From: Alphaproteobacteria bacterium
Lineage (GTDB): Bacteria; Pseudomonadota; Alphaproteobacteria; Puniceispirillales; Puniceispirillaceae
Assembly: GCA_022425565.1 (NCBI GenBank)
Contig: JAKMFG010000217.1
Span: 1-5,593 of the forward strand
DNA: 5,593 nt
Direction of reading: 5' to 3'
Of the stretch, positions 1 to 5,476 are shown in pieces. The notes beneath the pieces were generated by a model. The model searched no databases and was not told the origin of the DNA. It worked only from the letters and a program-made list of their open reading frames with translations. Each line of letters opens with the position of its first letter. Within the stretch, counting starts at the first letter, position 1. The translations under genes and the position numbers were made by a program.

Positions 1-176
1 GGTCCCGGCCTGTTGGTGGTGCCTGCATCCCATGGCACGCCGACCAAACCCATCTCCACCTCGTCGATGCGCGGCGAGCCCATCTCCAGATGGGGCAGGC
101 GCATGAAGCTCGGCATACCGGCAAAACGTGGCATCTCCATCGCCGATACGGGAATGAAAAACTGGTCGTCAGACAT
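1..176 (-). CDS. Agmatinase/ureohydrolase family protein, N-terminal part (cut by window edge)
   Basis: The visible 58 codons start MSDDQFFIPVSAMEM and end with VGVPWDAGTTNRPG. The last stretch is the hallmark first strand and loop of the ureohydrolase (arginase/agmatinase) fold, and the preceding FAGMPSFMRLPHLE segment is also typical of agmatinase-like members. Family enzymes use a two-manganese centre to hydrolyse a guanidino group, releasing urea. Substrates include agmatine, guanidinobutyrate, guanidinopropionate and related compounds. The metal-binding His/Asp motifs lie beyond the window, so activity and substrate cannot be judged. The ATG at 176-174 overlaps the 3' end of the MttB-family gene by 8 bases (ATGTCTGA). 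AGGAG seven bases upstream of the ATG supports this start and suggests translational coupling. Family assignment is fairly firm; the specific name agmatinase is only a default, because annotation inside this family is often wrong. Confidence 0.85.
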   Translation of the reverse strand, partial: MSDDQFFIPVSAMEMPRFAGMPSFMRLPHLEMGSPRIDEVEMGLVGVPWDAGTTNRPG

Positions 177-1722
177 CTTGGCTCTCCTGTGCCACGAACA
201 TTTCGCCGGACAGGCGGCGAAGGTCGAATTCTGTTTCAAGCTGCGCTGCCAGCGCCGCATCAATGATGGCCGGCGGCGGCGCTGCCAGAATTTCGCGCAC
301 CCGGACATGGGCCCGTTTCCAGCTGTCGGCGGCGCCGTCATCCTGCCATTCCCCGATAGTGCGCCTGTCGCCGATCTGCGGATAGAGGAAATCGCTGTTC
401 ATCCGTGCCAGCGTCTCGGCCTCGCCAAGGAAATGCCCGGCGCCGGTTGCCGCCGCGTGTATCGCTGCTGGATCGAGGGTTGCCTCCGATACTTCGATGG
501 CGGTATGCGCGCTCAGGATGCTGCCAAGCATGTCATTGTCGATGACGTAGGATTCGAGCGCCGTCGCCATCAGGCTTGCTTGCGTGCCGGCCGCCTGTGT
601 CACGAAATCGGCGCCGGCCTGCAACGCCAGTGTCACCGACAGGCACTTCTCGTGTCCGGCCTGCGCGTCTGGCCATTTCGAATCACTGGCCCCGGCGATA
701 GTCGAACTGGGCAGGCCATAGCGGCGCGCCATCTGGATCGCGGCTGCTGTCAGCTTTGCCTGCTCGCCGCCGCCGCCTGCCATCCCGCCTGTGCGAAGAT
801 CGGTCACCATTGGCCGTGGCCCAAAAATGGCGCGCGCATCTGGTGCCGCCAGCCAGGCCAGCACCATGCCGGCAAGCGTCTCGGCCGTGGTCTGGGCCAC
901 ACAGCCGGCAATCGTCACCGGGCTGGAGGCGCCAAGCTGTCCAAAGGTATTCACCATAACCGGGATGCCGCGCCGCGCCGCATGGATCAGTACATCTACA
1001 GAATCAGGATCAAAGCGCAGCGGTGGAACCACATGATTGACATTGAGCGACAGGAAGGGCCGGTTACGGAAATCGGCTTCCGAACCAGCGATGCGGTGTA
1101 CCAGCGCAGCAATGGCATCGACCGATTCCACCGACGAGGCGCTGACCATCACATGTTTTGACGTGCCGGCAAGGCAGGCCCATGCCGTGTTCAACTCCAT
1201 TGCCAACGGGTCCTCGATGTCCCGCGCCACCATCGGACGACTGAAGAAGTGGATATGATCCATCTGCTCGACAATGCGGGCAGCATAGTGAATGTCGGCG
1301 AGAACCGAATCACGATAGCGTCCGGTATCGAGATCGAGAATCTGCGGTGAAGCGCCCCCGCTACCCAGATGCACGGCTGCCCCGCCAAGAACGAGATCGG
1401 TTCCCGGCCGCCGGCCGCACAGGGTAATCCGGCCTGGCAGGCTGTCGATCACGCGCTCGACGAGGGCCCGCGGAAACAGCAGCCTGCCGTCTGACGACAG
1501 GCTGCCGCCGGCGGCCAGAACGAGATCCGTCGCCTCCTGCGTCGGATCGGCGAGACCGGTGTCGGCGAGAATGGCAAGGGCGGCACCATGGATCAGGTCG
1601 AGCTCGTCATCGCCCAGCAGTGCCAAACGGCCGCCGACCGGATCGAGCAGCGCTCCTGATGCAGCAGCAGGCTGGGCGCGGCGTCTTCGGCGCTGCCGGG
1701 TGTCTGGCGGGCTGTCGGTCAT
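169..1722 (-). CDS. Trimethylamine methyltransferase (MttB) superfamily protein, non-pyrrolysine
   Basis: 517 residues, the usual length for the MttB superfamily. These corrinoid-dependent TIM-barrel enzymes transfer a methyl group from a quaternary or tertiary amine to the cobalamin of a partner protein. Known members act on trimethylamine, glycine betaine, proline betaine and carnitine. Supporting stretches are an Arg-rich N-terminus (9-15), GAALAILADTGL (46-57), HLGSGGASPQILDLDTG (118-134), the barrel segment around GASDSKWPDAQAGHEK (344-359), and the characteristic C-terminal GHFLGEAETLARM...FLYPQIGDRR (429-454). The frame is open throughout with no internal amber codon, so this is the pyrrolysine-free type, and the trimethylamine label should not be taken literally. 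The start is supported by GAGGA nine bases upstream of the ATG. It lies 75 bases downstream of the transporter gene and overlaps the ureohydrolase start by 8 bases. No MttC-type corrinoid protein or reactivase is in the window, so the methyl acceptor must be encoded elsewhere. The substrate is unknown. Confidence 0.9.
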   Translation of the reverse strand: MTDSPPDTRQRRRRRAQPAAASGALLDPVGGRLALLGDDELDLIHGAALAILADTGLADPTQEATDLVLAAGGSLSSDGRLLFPRALVERVIDSLPGRITLCGRRPGTDLVLGGAAVHLGSGGASPQILDLDTGRYRDSVLADIHYAARIVEQMDHIHFFSRPMVARDIEDPLAMELNTAWACLAGTSKHVMVSASSVESVDAIAALVHRIAGSEADFRNRPFLSLNVNHVVPPLRFDPDSVDVLIHAARRGIPVMVNTFGQLGASSPVTIAGCVAQTTAETLAGMVLAWLAAPDARAIFGPRPMVTDLRTGGMAGGGGEQAKLTAAAIQMARRYGLPSSTIAGASDSKWPDAQAGHEKCLSVTLALQAGADFVTQAAGTQASLMATALESYVIDNDMLGSILSAHTAIEVSEATLDPAAIHAAATGAGHFLGEAETLARMNSDFLYPQIGDRRTIGEWQDDGAADSWKRAHVRVREILAAPPPAIIDAALAAQLETEFDLRRLSGEMFVAQESQDV

Positions 1723-1797
1723 GCAAGCTGGTCCTCGGATAACATCAACAGCTTCAGCATTACGGCTTGCCGCGCATGCGACAAGCCTTTTGTCAGG
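1723..1797. other. Intergenic gap between transporter and MttB-family genes, with a small dyad
   Basis: This 75-base spacer sits between two minus-strand genes. It holds GACAA (1780-1784) and TTGTC (1790-1794), which can form a 5-bp stem with a 5-base loop. On the minus strand, AGCCT and AGGCT in the overlapping stretch (about 1785-1799) could pair instead, so the two stems exclude each other. An 8-base palindrome, CGCATGCG (1773-1780), adjoins the dyad. There is no T-run after either stem in the minus direction, so this is not a convincing rho-independent terminator. Near its downstream end the gap carries the GAGGA ribosome binding site of the MttB-family gene. No clear promoter was recognised. 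Confidence 0.4.
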
Positions 1798-2697
1798 CTA
1801 GCTTTCGTTGCGAAGCAGCATCAGCAGCGCAATCACCGTCGCGCCAATGCCCAGCAGCACTGGCGCAGGCGGCAGCAGGCTCCCGAAGCCGATTTCCCAC
1901 AGCATCACCCAGGCCGGTGTCAGATAGGAATAGGCCATCACCTTGGCACTTGGCAGGCGCAGCGTCGCATATTGCAGCAGGAAGAAGGATGACGCCGTCG
2001 AGAACAGGGTCAGATAGCCAATGGTGATCCACACCATGGCGGGAAGGGCCAGCCAGTCGGTGGCACGGATGTCGTCGAAACCGACAACGACGAGAATGAG
2101 CGAGCCGGCAATCAGCATGCCGAAGGTGAAGACAGCCGCCCCCTCGCCCTTGTTCAGCTTGCGCACCATCGGCGTATAGAGCGCATGGGCGATGCAGCCA
2201 AAGAAATAGATCATCTCGCCGCGTCCGATATCGAAGGCCATCATTGCTGCGAAGTCGCCGCGAAAAATCACCCAGAGCGCGCCGCAGGCGGCAATGCCGA
2301 GCGCCAGCGCCATACGTCTGGTCGTGACCTGACGAAGCAGCCACCAGCCAAACACCGCCGACATCAGCGGCATCAGCGTGAAGACAGCAGCAGCCGACAC
2401 CGGGTTTGCCGTCTTCAGCCCCTCGAACATCAGCACAAAATAGAATGTGAACAGTCCGCCAAGAACGAAATAGCGCCATGGCTGGCTCAGATATTCAGGC
2501 CTCAGGTCGCGCTGCAGCGCAGCGACCATGCCCATGACGATGGTGGCGAAAACAAAGCGCGCCGCCGTGATCGCCTGAGGAGCGATGTCATTGGCGACGA
2601 TGGCACCAAGGCTGAAAGATCCAGCCACCAGCGCGGAAAAACCGAGCATCGCAAGATGCCCGCGAATCTCGTCAGATGTCAGCCCGGCACCCGCCAT
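1798..2697 (-). CDS. EamA/DMT-superfamily transporter
   Basis: 299 residues, the usual size for drug/metabolite transporter proteins with two EamA repeats. The sequence is an almost continuous run of hydrophobic segments consistent with about ten inner-membrane helices. Examples are LAMLGFSALVAGSFSLGAIV, the helix around YFVLGGLFTFYFVLMFEGL (about 76-94), SAAAVFTLMPLMSAVFGWWL (101-120), and the last helix before the short tail LLRNES. The second repeat begins near residue 158 (GEMIYFFGCIAHALYTPMV). Family members usually export metabolites or amino acids, and some import them; substrate and direction are not readable from sequence. The start codon overlaps the stop of the upstream kinase gene in a TGATG junction. 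No Shine-Dalgarno stretch is visible in the 20 bases before it, so translation probably depends on ribosomes terminating on the kinase gene. This ties the transporter to the kinase. Confidence 0.9.
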   Translation of the reverse strand: MAGAGLTSDEIRGHLAMLGFSALVAGSFSLGAIVANDIAPQAITAARFVFATIVMGMVAALQRDLRPEYLSQPWRYFVLGGLFTFYFVLMFEGLKTANPVSAAAVFTLMPLMSAVFGWWLLRQVTTRRMALALGIAACGALWVIFRGDFAAMMAFDIGRGEMIYFFGCIAHALYTPMVRKLNKGEGAAVFTFGMLIAGSLILVVVGFDDIRATDWLALPAMVWITIGYLTLFSTASSFFLLQYATLRLPSAKVMAYSYLTPAWVMLWEIGFGSLLPPAPVLLGIGATVIALLMLLRNES

Positions 2698-2699
2698 CA
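2695..2699 (-). promoter_or_regulatory. TGATG stop-start junction (translational coupling)
   Basis: The TGA stop of the kinase gene and the ATG of the transporter gene share one A on the minus strand. The region upstream lacks an AGGAG-like sequence, so reinitiation after termination is the simplest explanation for transporter translation. Confidence 0.7.
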
Positions 2700-3689
2700 G
2701 GCGAACCGTGCCAGATAGGCCTCGGCAAGCCGTGCGGTTCCCGCGGCGAAATGCGGTGCCTGCGAGCGCGCAAGATCGGTACCGGAATGCGACCCTGTCC
2801 AGGCGAGAAGCGCCATGCGGCGAAGCATGATGAAACTGTCTATTTCCATCTCGTCCTCCCGGTCGAGCGGCCTCACAGCGCGATACCCGTCAAGCCATGC
2901 CTCGCGCAGCGCCGGCACCTGCGGATGCTCTTCCATGAAACTGATCCCGGCAGCAAAATCATACATGAACCAGCCAAAACCACAGTCATCGAAATCGATC
3001 AGCCTTGTATCGCCACCGTCGATCAGAAGGTTGGCGAGGCGCATGTCGGCGTGGATGAGGCCGTATCTGGCCATTCCGCGCCCGTAGGCCACAAGCCTGT
3101 CACGGACAAGCGTCTCGGCCGCCTCCAGAATCTTGCGCACTCCGGAATCGACCCCAGGGCCATCGCGCCAGTCTCCCCAATTCGGCGACGGCCCGAAGAC
3201 AGACGCGTCATCCCAGACAAGCCGTTCAAAGCCATCGGGAATCTGCCAGCTGGTAACATGAAGATGGGTGCGCGCGGCAATCCCGCCGAGCTGGCGAAAC
3301 GGTTCCACCAGATCATCATCGGGATCAGGCTCAGCGCCTTCCAGCCACTCGAACATGACCAGATGGCGTGGTGACAGAACGGAAGTTCCATGGCTCTGGA
3401 TAAGCTTGCCATCACGTCCGGCAATCGCACGCGGCGTTGTCACGCCGCCGTTGCTGTCCAGCGCCGTCATCCAGGCAAGCTCGCACTCGATGGCGCGGCG
3501 TGAATGATAGCCTTCGCGGTGAAGCCGCAGAACCGAACGATATCCGCCAGGCGCCTCAACAAGATAGGTGGCGTTCTCAGACAAATTGATCAGCCGCAGC
3601 TGCGCGCCCTCTGGCAGGTTCCAGAGCGTAAGAGCCGATCCAGCCAGATCGGCCAGGGCAGGCAACTGTTCAGCGTCTGAAATTGTCAC
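2697..3689 (-). CDS. Aminoglycoside phosphotransferase (APH)/homoserine kinase II-like small-molecule kinase
   Basis: 330 residues with the APH/choline-kinase fold, typical of the homoserine kinase II-like (ThrB2/SrkA-like) branch. The N-lobe contains LINLSENATYLVEAPGG (33-49) and VLRLHREGYHSRRAIECE (53-70). The catalytic loop is HADMRLAN (213-220), with Asp215 as the likely catalytic base and Asn220 as a metal ligand. The metal-binding motif is IDFDD (231-235), starting at Asp232. The family phosphorylates a hydroxyl group of a small molecule with ATP in the cytoplasm; because it heads an operon with catabolic-looking genes, a metabolic substrate is more likely than an antibiotic. The start is GTG at 3689-3687, not ATG. 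It is supported by a strong GGGAGGA eight bases upstream, and the nearest upstream ATG is out of frame. It is the first gene of the leftward block, and its stop overlaps the transporter start. Confidence 0.87.
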   Translation of the reverse strand: MTISDAEQLPALADLAGSALTLWNLPEGAQLRLINLSENATYLVEAPGGYRSVLRLHREGYHSRRAIECELAWMTALDSNGGVTTPRAIAGRDGKLIQSHGTSVLSPRHLVMFEWLEGAEPDPDDDLVEPFRQLGGIAARTHLHVTSWQIPDGFERLVWDDASVFGPSPNWGDWRDGPGVDSGVRKILEAAETLVRDRLVAYGRGMARYGLIHADMRLANLLIDGGDTRLIDFDDCGFGWFMYDFAAGISFMEEHPQVPALREAWLDGYRAVRPLDREDEMEIDSFIMLRRMALLAWTGSHSGTDLARSQAPHFAAGTARLAEAYLARFA

Positions 3690-3753
3690 CGATTTTCCTC
3701 CCGCATTCCACGGCCATCTGTGCCGCGCAGCTACCCAAAGTCTCGAATCACAA

Positions 3754-3783
3754 TTGACATTGATCTACCATGCACTTCAAGAT
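3754..3783 (+). promoter_or_regulatory. Candidate sigma-70-type promoter for the GAF cluster
   Basis: TTGACA at 3754-3759 is a perfect -35 consensus. An 18-base spacer leads to CAAGAT (3778-3783), which matches TATAAT at only three positions. An alternative is TTGAAG (3783-3788) with a 16-base spacer to TATACC (3805-3810). The -35 box is convincing; the -10 box is poor, which would fit a promoter that needs an activator. Transcription from here would give a leader of about 90 bases. Confidence 0.45.
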
Positions 3784-3788
3784 TGAAG
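3775..3788. promoter_or_regulatory. Perfect palindrome, candidate operator (CTTCAA-GA-TTGAAG)
   Basis: Two perfect 6-base arms are separated by GA. It covers the predicted -10 region of the rightward promoter and supplies the TTGAAG box of the possible leftward promoter. A dimeric regulator bound here could control both operons. This is inferred from position and symmetry only; no known regulator motif was recognised. Confidence 0.45.
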
Positions 3789-3816
3789 GGTGCCGAACTG
3801 CAGATATACCGGCACC
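3789..3816 (+). repeat. Inverted repeat GGTGCCG/CGGCACC with 14-base loop
   Basis: Perfect 7-base arms lie at 3789-3795 and 3810-3816. The loop contains a CTGCAG palindrome. It starts directly after the 14-base palindrome and lies in the likely leader of the GAF gene. It could be an operator half-site pair or an mRNA hairpin. It is not followed by a T-run, so it is not a standard terminator. Confidence 0.45.
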
Positions 3817-3838
3817 GCATACCTCGACAAGCCTTTTG

Positions 3839-3856
3839 GTCGTATTCAGTTACGAC
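3839..3856 (+). repeat. Inverted repeat GTCGTA/TACGAC with 6-base loop
   Basis: Perfect 6-base arms flank TTCAGT. It ends 12 bases before the GGAGG ribosome binding site of the GAF gene, so a folded stem could affect ribosome access, or the symmetry could be a protein site. The preceding bases CGAC (3825-3828) can also pair with GTCG (3839-3842), giving a competing stem. Confidence 0.4.
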
Positions 3857-3868
3857 GGTTAACATATT

Positions 3869-3873
3869 GGAGG
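3869..3873 (+). promoter_or_regulatory. Ribosome binding site GGAGG of the GAF-domain gene
   Basis: GGAGG lies six bases before the ATG at 3880. It decides the start: the longer reading from a GTG at 3790 would add 30 residues through the hairpins and has no comparable site. Confidence 0.8.
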
Positions 3874-3879
3874 TACATC

Positions 3880-4707
3880 ATGAATATGGGCCTTGCCCCC
3901 CGTCCCGCTAATGAGGACCTGCGCGCACAGACGGTTGTGAAGACCGGGCTGATCGACGCGCCGAACCCCGACCTGTTCCAGATCTATTGCGATCTAGCAA
4001 GGGACATCACTGGTTTTGAAACAGCCACCTTCAGCCTTTATGATGGTGAAATGAAATGCTCGATTGCTGAAGCTGGCAGTGACGACTTTGTCCCAGGCAC
4101 CAAGTCTGAGCGTAGTGAATTCAACGTCTGCGCCTATGTGCTGCTAGACACCGAACCTCTGCTAATGGCGGACATGAAAAAGGACCCCACCTGGAAAGAT
4201 CACCCTGTGCTGAAAGATATGGAGCAGGGACCAGGTTATGCCGGATTCCCAGTGATCAACAGCGAGAATTTTGCCCTTGGCACATTATGCATGTTGAACC
4301 CTAGTGGCCCAAAAGGTTTGAATGATGAGCAAATAATCCAAATCAAAAAGATCAGCAGCAGTATTGCCCATATGCTGGATCTGCAGATTCAGCAGAAAGA
4401 GCTGACTTCACAGCGCATGCTAGAGGCACTGTCGCATTTCCAGAAGGTTGAAAACACTTTCGGGCTTGATGACTTCAAGGTTTATATCTCGCTTTGCTCT
4501 GAGCTTGGCGTCTCGATCAAGGATGCCGAAGGGATCATCAAGGTTGGTCTTGCCGAAGTTGATGATGCCGGCCAAGTTCAAATGACCGAGGCTGGCCGCA
4601 AGCTACAGTTCGACATGAACCTGCAGCAAAAGGCCATGAAGCGGATCAAGATGGATGGCAACGAGGCTGACGCCTTGCTTGACGAGCTGTTTGCGGAGAT
4701 TGACTGA
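3880..4707 (+). CDS. GAF-domain protein with winged-helix-like C-terminal region
   Basis: 275 residues, predicted cytoplasmic, with no signal peptide or membrane segment. Residues about 28-170 form a GAF domain, recognisable from the core FNVCAYVLLDTEPLLMADMK (81-100), DPTWKDHPV (102-110), PGYAGFPV (118-125), ALGTLCMLNP (132-141) and the amphipathic helix QIIQIKKISSSIAHMLDLQI (151-170). This is the subtype commonly joined to histidine kinases, GGDEF or PAS domains. Here no kinase, cyclase or phosphodiesterase domain follows. Instead residues about 198-245 (VYISLCSELGVSIKDAEGII, then VQMTEAGRKL) resemble the helix-helix-wing pattern of MarR-like winged helices, though weakly. The tail (259-275) is acidic. 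GAF domains bind small ligands, nucleotides or chromophores; the ligand is unknown. It heads the rightward gene row, two bases ahead of the next gene. A ligand-responsive regulator of the small genes behind it is the simplest inference. Base composition is more AT-rich than the leftward genes in places. Confidence 0.85.
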   Translation: MNMGLAPRPANEDLRAQTVVKTGLIDAPNPDLFQIYCDLARDITGFETATFSLYDGEMKCSIAEAGSDDFVPGTKSERSEFNVCAYVLLDTEPLLMADMKKDPTWKDHPVLKDMEQGPGYAGFPVINSENFALGTLCMLNPSGPKGLNDEQIIQIKKISSSIAHMLDLQIQQKELTSQRMLEALSHFQKVENTFGLDDFKVYISLCSELGVSIKDAEGIIKVGLAEVDDAGQVQMTEAGRKLQFDMNLQQKAMKRIKMDGNEADALLDELFAEID

Positions 4708-4709
4708 TC

Positions 4710-5030
4710 ATGTTTGCAAAAATTTTTAATTTCAAGTTCAACGGGGTTGCGGAAGCCAAGGTCGCCGCATCCTTTATCTCAGATGCCTTCGGTAAGCTGA
4801 TCGTCAGCAACAACATGCGCTCGCTGAACATTTCGATTGGTAAATGTGGCAGCCTTTCAATCCAGACCAAGTTCGAGAACAGCGACGATCTAAAAATCTT
4901 TGAAGGCCGCGCCGCCGAAGTGTTCCGGGACCTGAAGGAAACCATGATCTACAAGGAAGACACCTTCGCCGGGGTTTACATCTTCAATTATGAGGCCGAG
5001 GCCATCAAGGCAGAGGTGTCAGCCAACTAG
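4710..5030 (+). CDS. Small protein of unknown family, possible alpha/beta-barrel (ferredoxin-like) fold
   Basis: 106 residues; I do not recognise the family. The pattern is strand AKIFNFKF (3-10), helix GVAEAKVAASFISDAFGKLI (12-31), strands in 38-56 (LNISIG, SLSIQTKFE), helix DDLKIFEGRAAEVFRDLKE (59-77) and strand GVYIFNYE (88-95). This beta-alpha-beta-beta-alpha-beta order is that of dimeric alpha/beta-barrel proteins such as monooxygenase-like and GYD proteins. One Cys is present (46) and there is no signal peptide or membrane helix. The ATG lies two bases after the GAF gene's stop, with GGAG eleven bases upstream inside that gene, so the two are almost certainly co-transcribed and probably coupled. 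Its neighbours suggest a role with the GAF protein, such as a partner or an enzyme subunit. That is inference. Confidence 0.75.
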   Translation: MFAKIFNFKFNGVAEAKVAASFISDAFGKLIVSNNMRSLNISIGKCGSLSIQTKFENSDDLKIFEGRAAEVFRDLKETMIYKEDTFAGVYIFNYEAEAIKAEVSAN

Positions 5031-5126
5031 CCAGACCACCCAAAGCGCCTACCAGGACTTGTTGATACATACTGCAAGGTACCTGCCGGTGCCCGATGAT
5101 ATCTGTGCTGCAGAGAGGAGACGGAC
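5031..5126 (+). other. 96-base spacer before the GYD-like gene
   Basis: The spacer holds the strong AGAGGAG ribosome binding site (5114-5120) of the next gene. It also has GGTGCC (5088-5093) followed by ATATCTG (5099-5105), a pair of short words also found, on the opposite strand, in the 3789-3816 inverted repeat. TTGATA (5062-5067) is -35-like but has no fitting -10 box. No terminator is visible, so read-through from the upstream genes is expected. Confidence 0.4.
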
Positions 5127-5474
5127 ATGACCAAGTATCTGATCCACGGCAAGACGAGCGGAGACTTTGCCGCTGCCATGCTGAACAAGCCGCAGAATCG
5201 GCTTGAAATCCTGCAGCCCTTTTTCGATTCCTTTGGCATCACAGTCCATGAATTCGTTTTCACCAGTGGCATCGAATTCAATTTTGTGTCCGTTCTCAGC
5301 ACCGAGAATGACGATTCCATCGAAGCAATGGTGAACATCGTCTATTCCACCGGCAATTTCTCGAACATTGCCTGGTCACGGGCCTATGACGCTGAAGAAT
5401 ACAAGGAGGTGTTCGAGCTAGGCCACGAACGGATGGGCGCCTATGTCTCGTCAATGCAGGTTGCAGGCGACTGA
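5127..5474 (+). CDS. GYD-domain-like small protein
   Basis: 115 residues. The N-terminal MTKYLIHGKTSGDFAAAML (1-19) followed by RLEILQPFFDSFGITVHEFVF (25-45) and a strand ending FNFVSVLS (51-58) follows the GYD family order: strand, helix, strand, short turn, strand. The name-giving turn motif reads GIEFN (48-52) instead of G-Y-D, so this is a divergent member at best. The second half (DDSIEAMVNIVYSTGNFSNIAW, 62-83) fits the second helix and the Gly-containing loop of that family. The C-terminal residues 87-110 add a helix (YDAEEYKEVFELGHERMGAY) beyond the usual short domain. GYD proteins are dimeric alpha/beta-barrel proteins with no established general function. The start is supported by AGAGGAG six bases upstream. 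The stop overlaps the next start in a TGATG junction. Confidence 0.75.
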   Translation: MTKYLIHGKTSGDFAAAMLNKPQNRLEILQPFFDSFGITVHEFVFTSGIEFNFVSVLSTENDDSIEAMVNIVYSTGNFSNIAWSRAYDAEEYKEVFELGHERMGAYVSSMQVAGD

Positions 5475-5476
5475 TG
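5472..5476 (+). promoter_or_regulatory. TGATG stop-start junction (translational coupling)
   Basis: The TGA of the GYD-like gene and the ATG of the following partial gene share one base. A weak GCAGGCGA lies just upstream, within the GYD-like gene. Coupled translation would keep the two products in a fixed ratio, as expected for interacting partners. Confidence 0.6.

Larger units (their letters stand above)
3690..3879. promoter_or_regulatory. Divergent intergenic/promoter region between kinase operon and GAF cluster
   Basis: These 190 bases separate two divergent genes and must hold promoters for both blocks. It contains ribosome binding sites at each end (GGGAGGA for the leftward gene, GGAGG for the rightward gene), a consensus TTGACA, and three perfect inverted repeats (3775-3788, 3789-3816, 3839-3856), each listed separately. 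There is also a short GTTAAC palindrome (3858-3863). For the leftward gene the best promoter guess on the minus strand is TTGAAG (3780-3775), then 17 bases, then TCAATT (3757-3752); the second box is weak. Confidence 0.6.

Noticed and set aside
13..1161. Long plus-strand open frame of 382 codons
   Set aside because: It is antisense to the MttB-family and ureohydrolase genes, its translation is rich in Arg, Cys, His and Trp with no recognisable domain, and the minus-strand reading is a clear family match. Long antisense frames are common in G+C-rich coding DNA.
1780..1799. Rho-independent terminator between transporter and MttB-family genes
   Set aside because: The stem is only 5 bp and no T-run follows in the direction of transcription, so it is kept only as a dyad.
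1793..2479. Minus-strand 228-codon frame inside the transporter gene
   Set aside because: It is an out-of-frame shadow of the EamA transporter with no hydrophobic helix pattern; the 299-codon frame gives the ten-helix protein.
2185..3374. Overlapping plus-strand frames opposite the transporter and kinase genes
   Set aside because: Their translations have low-complexity polar composition and no domain, and they run opposite two well-supported genes.
2697..3689. Antibiotic-resistance aminoglycoside phosphotransferase
   Set aside because: The fold is shared, but the length, the VLRLHREGYHS N-lobe pattern and the operon partners fit the metabolic homoserine kinase II-like branch.
3790..3879. 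Upstream extension of the GAF gene to a GTG at 3790
   Set aside because: The extra 30 codons would run through two inverted repeats and lack a ribosome binding site, while the ATG at 3880 has GGAGG at ideal spacing.
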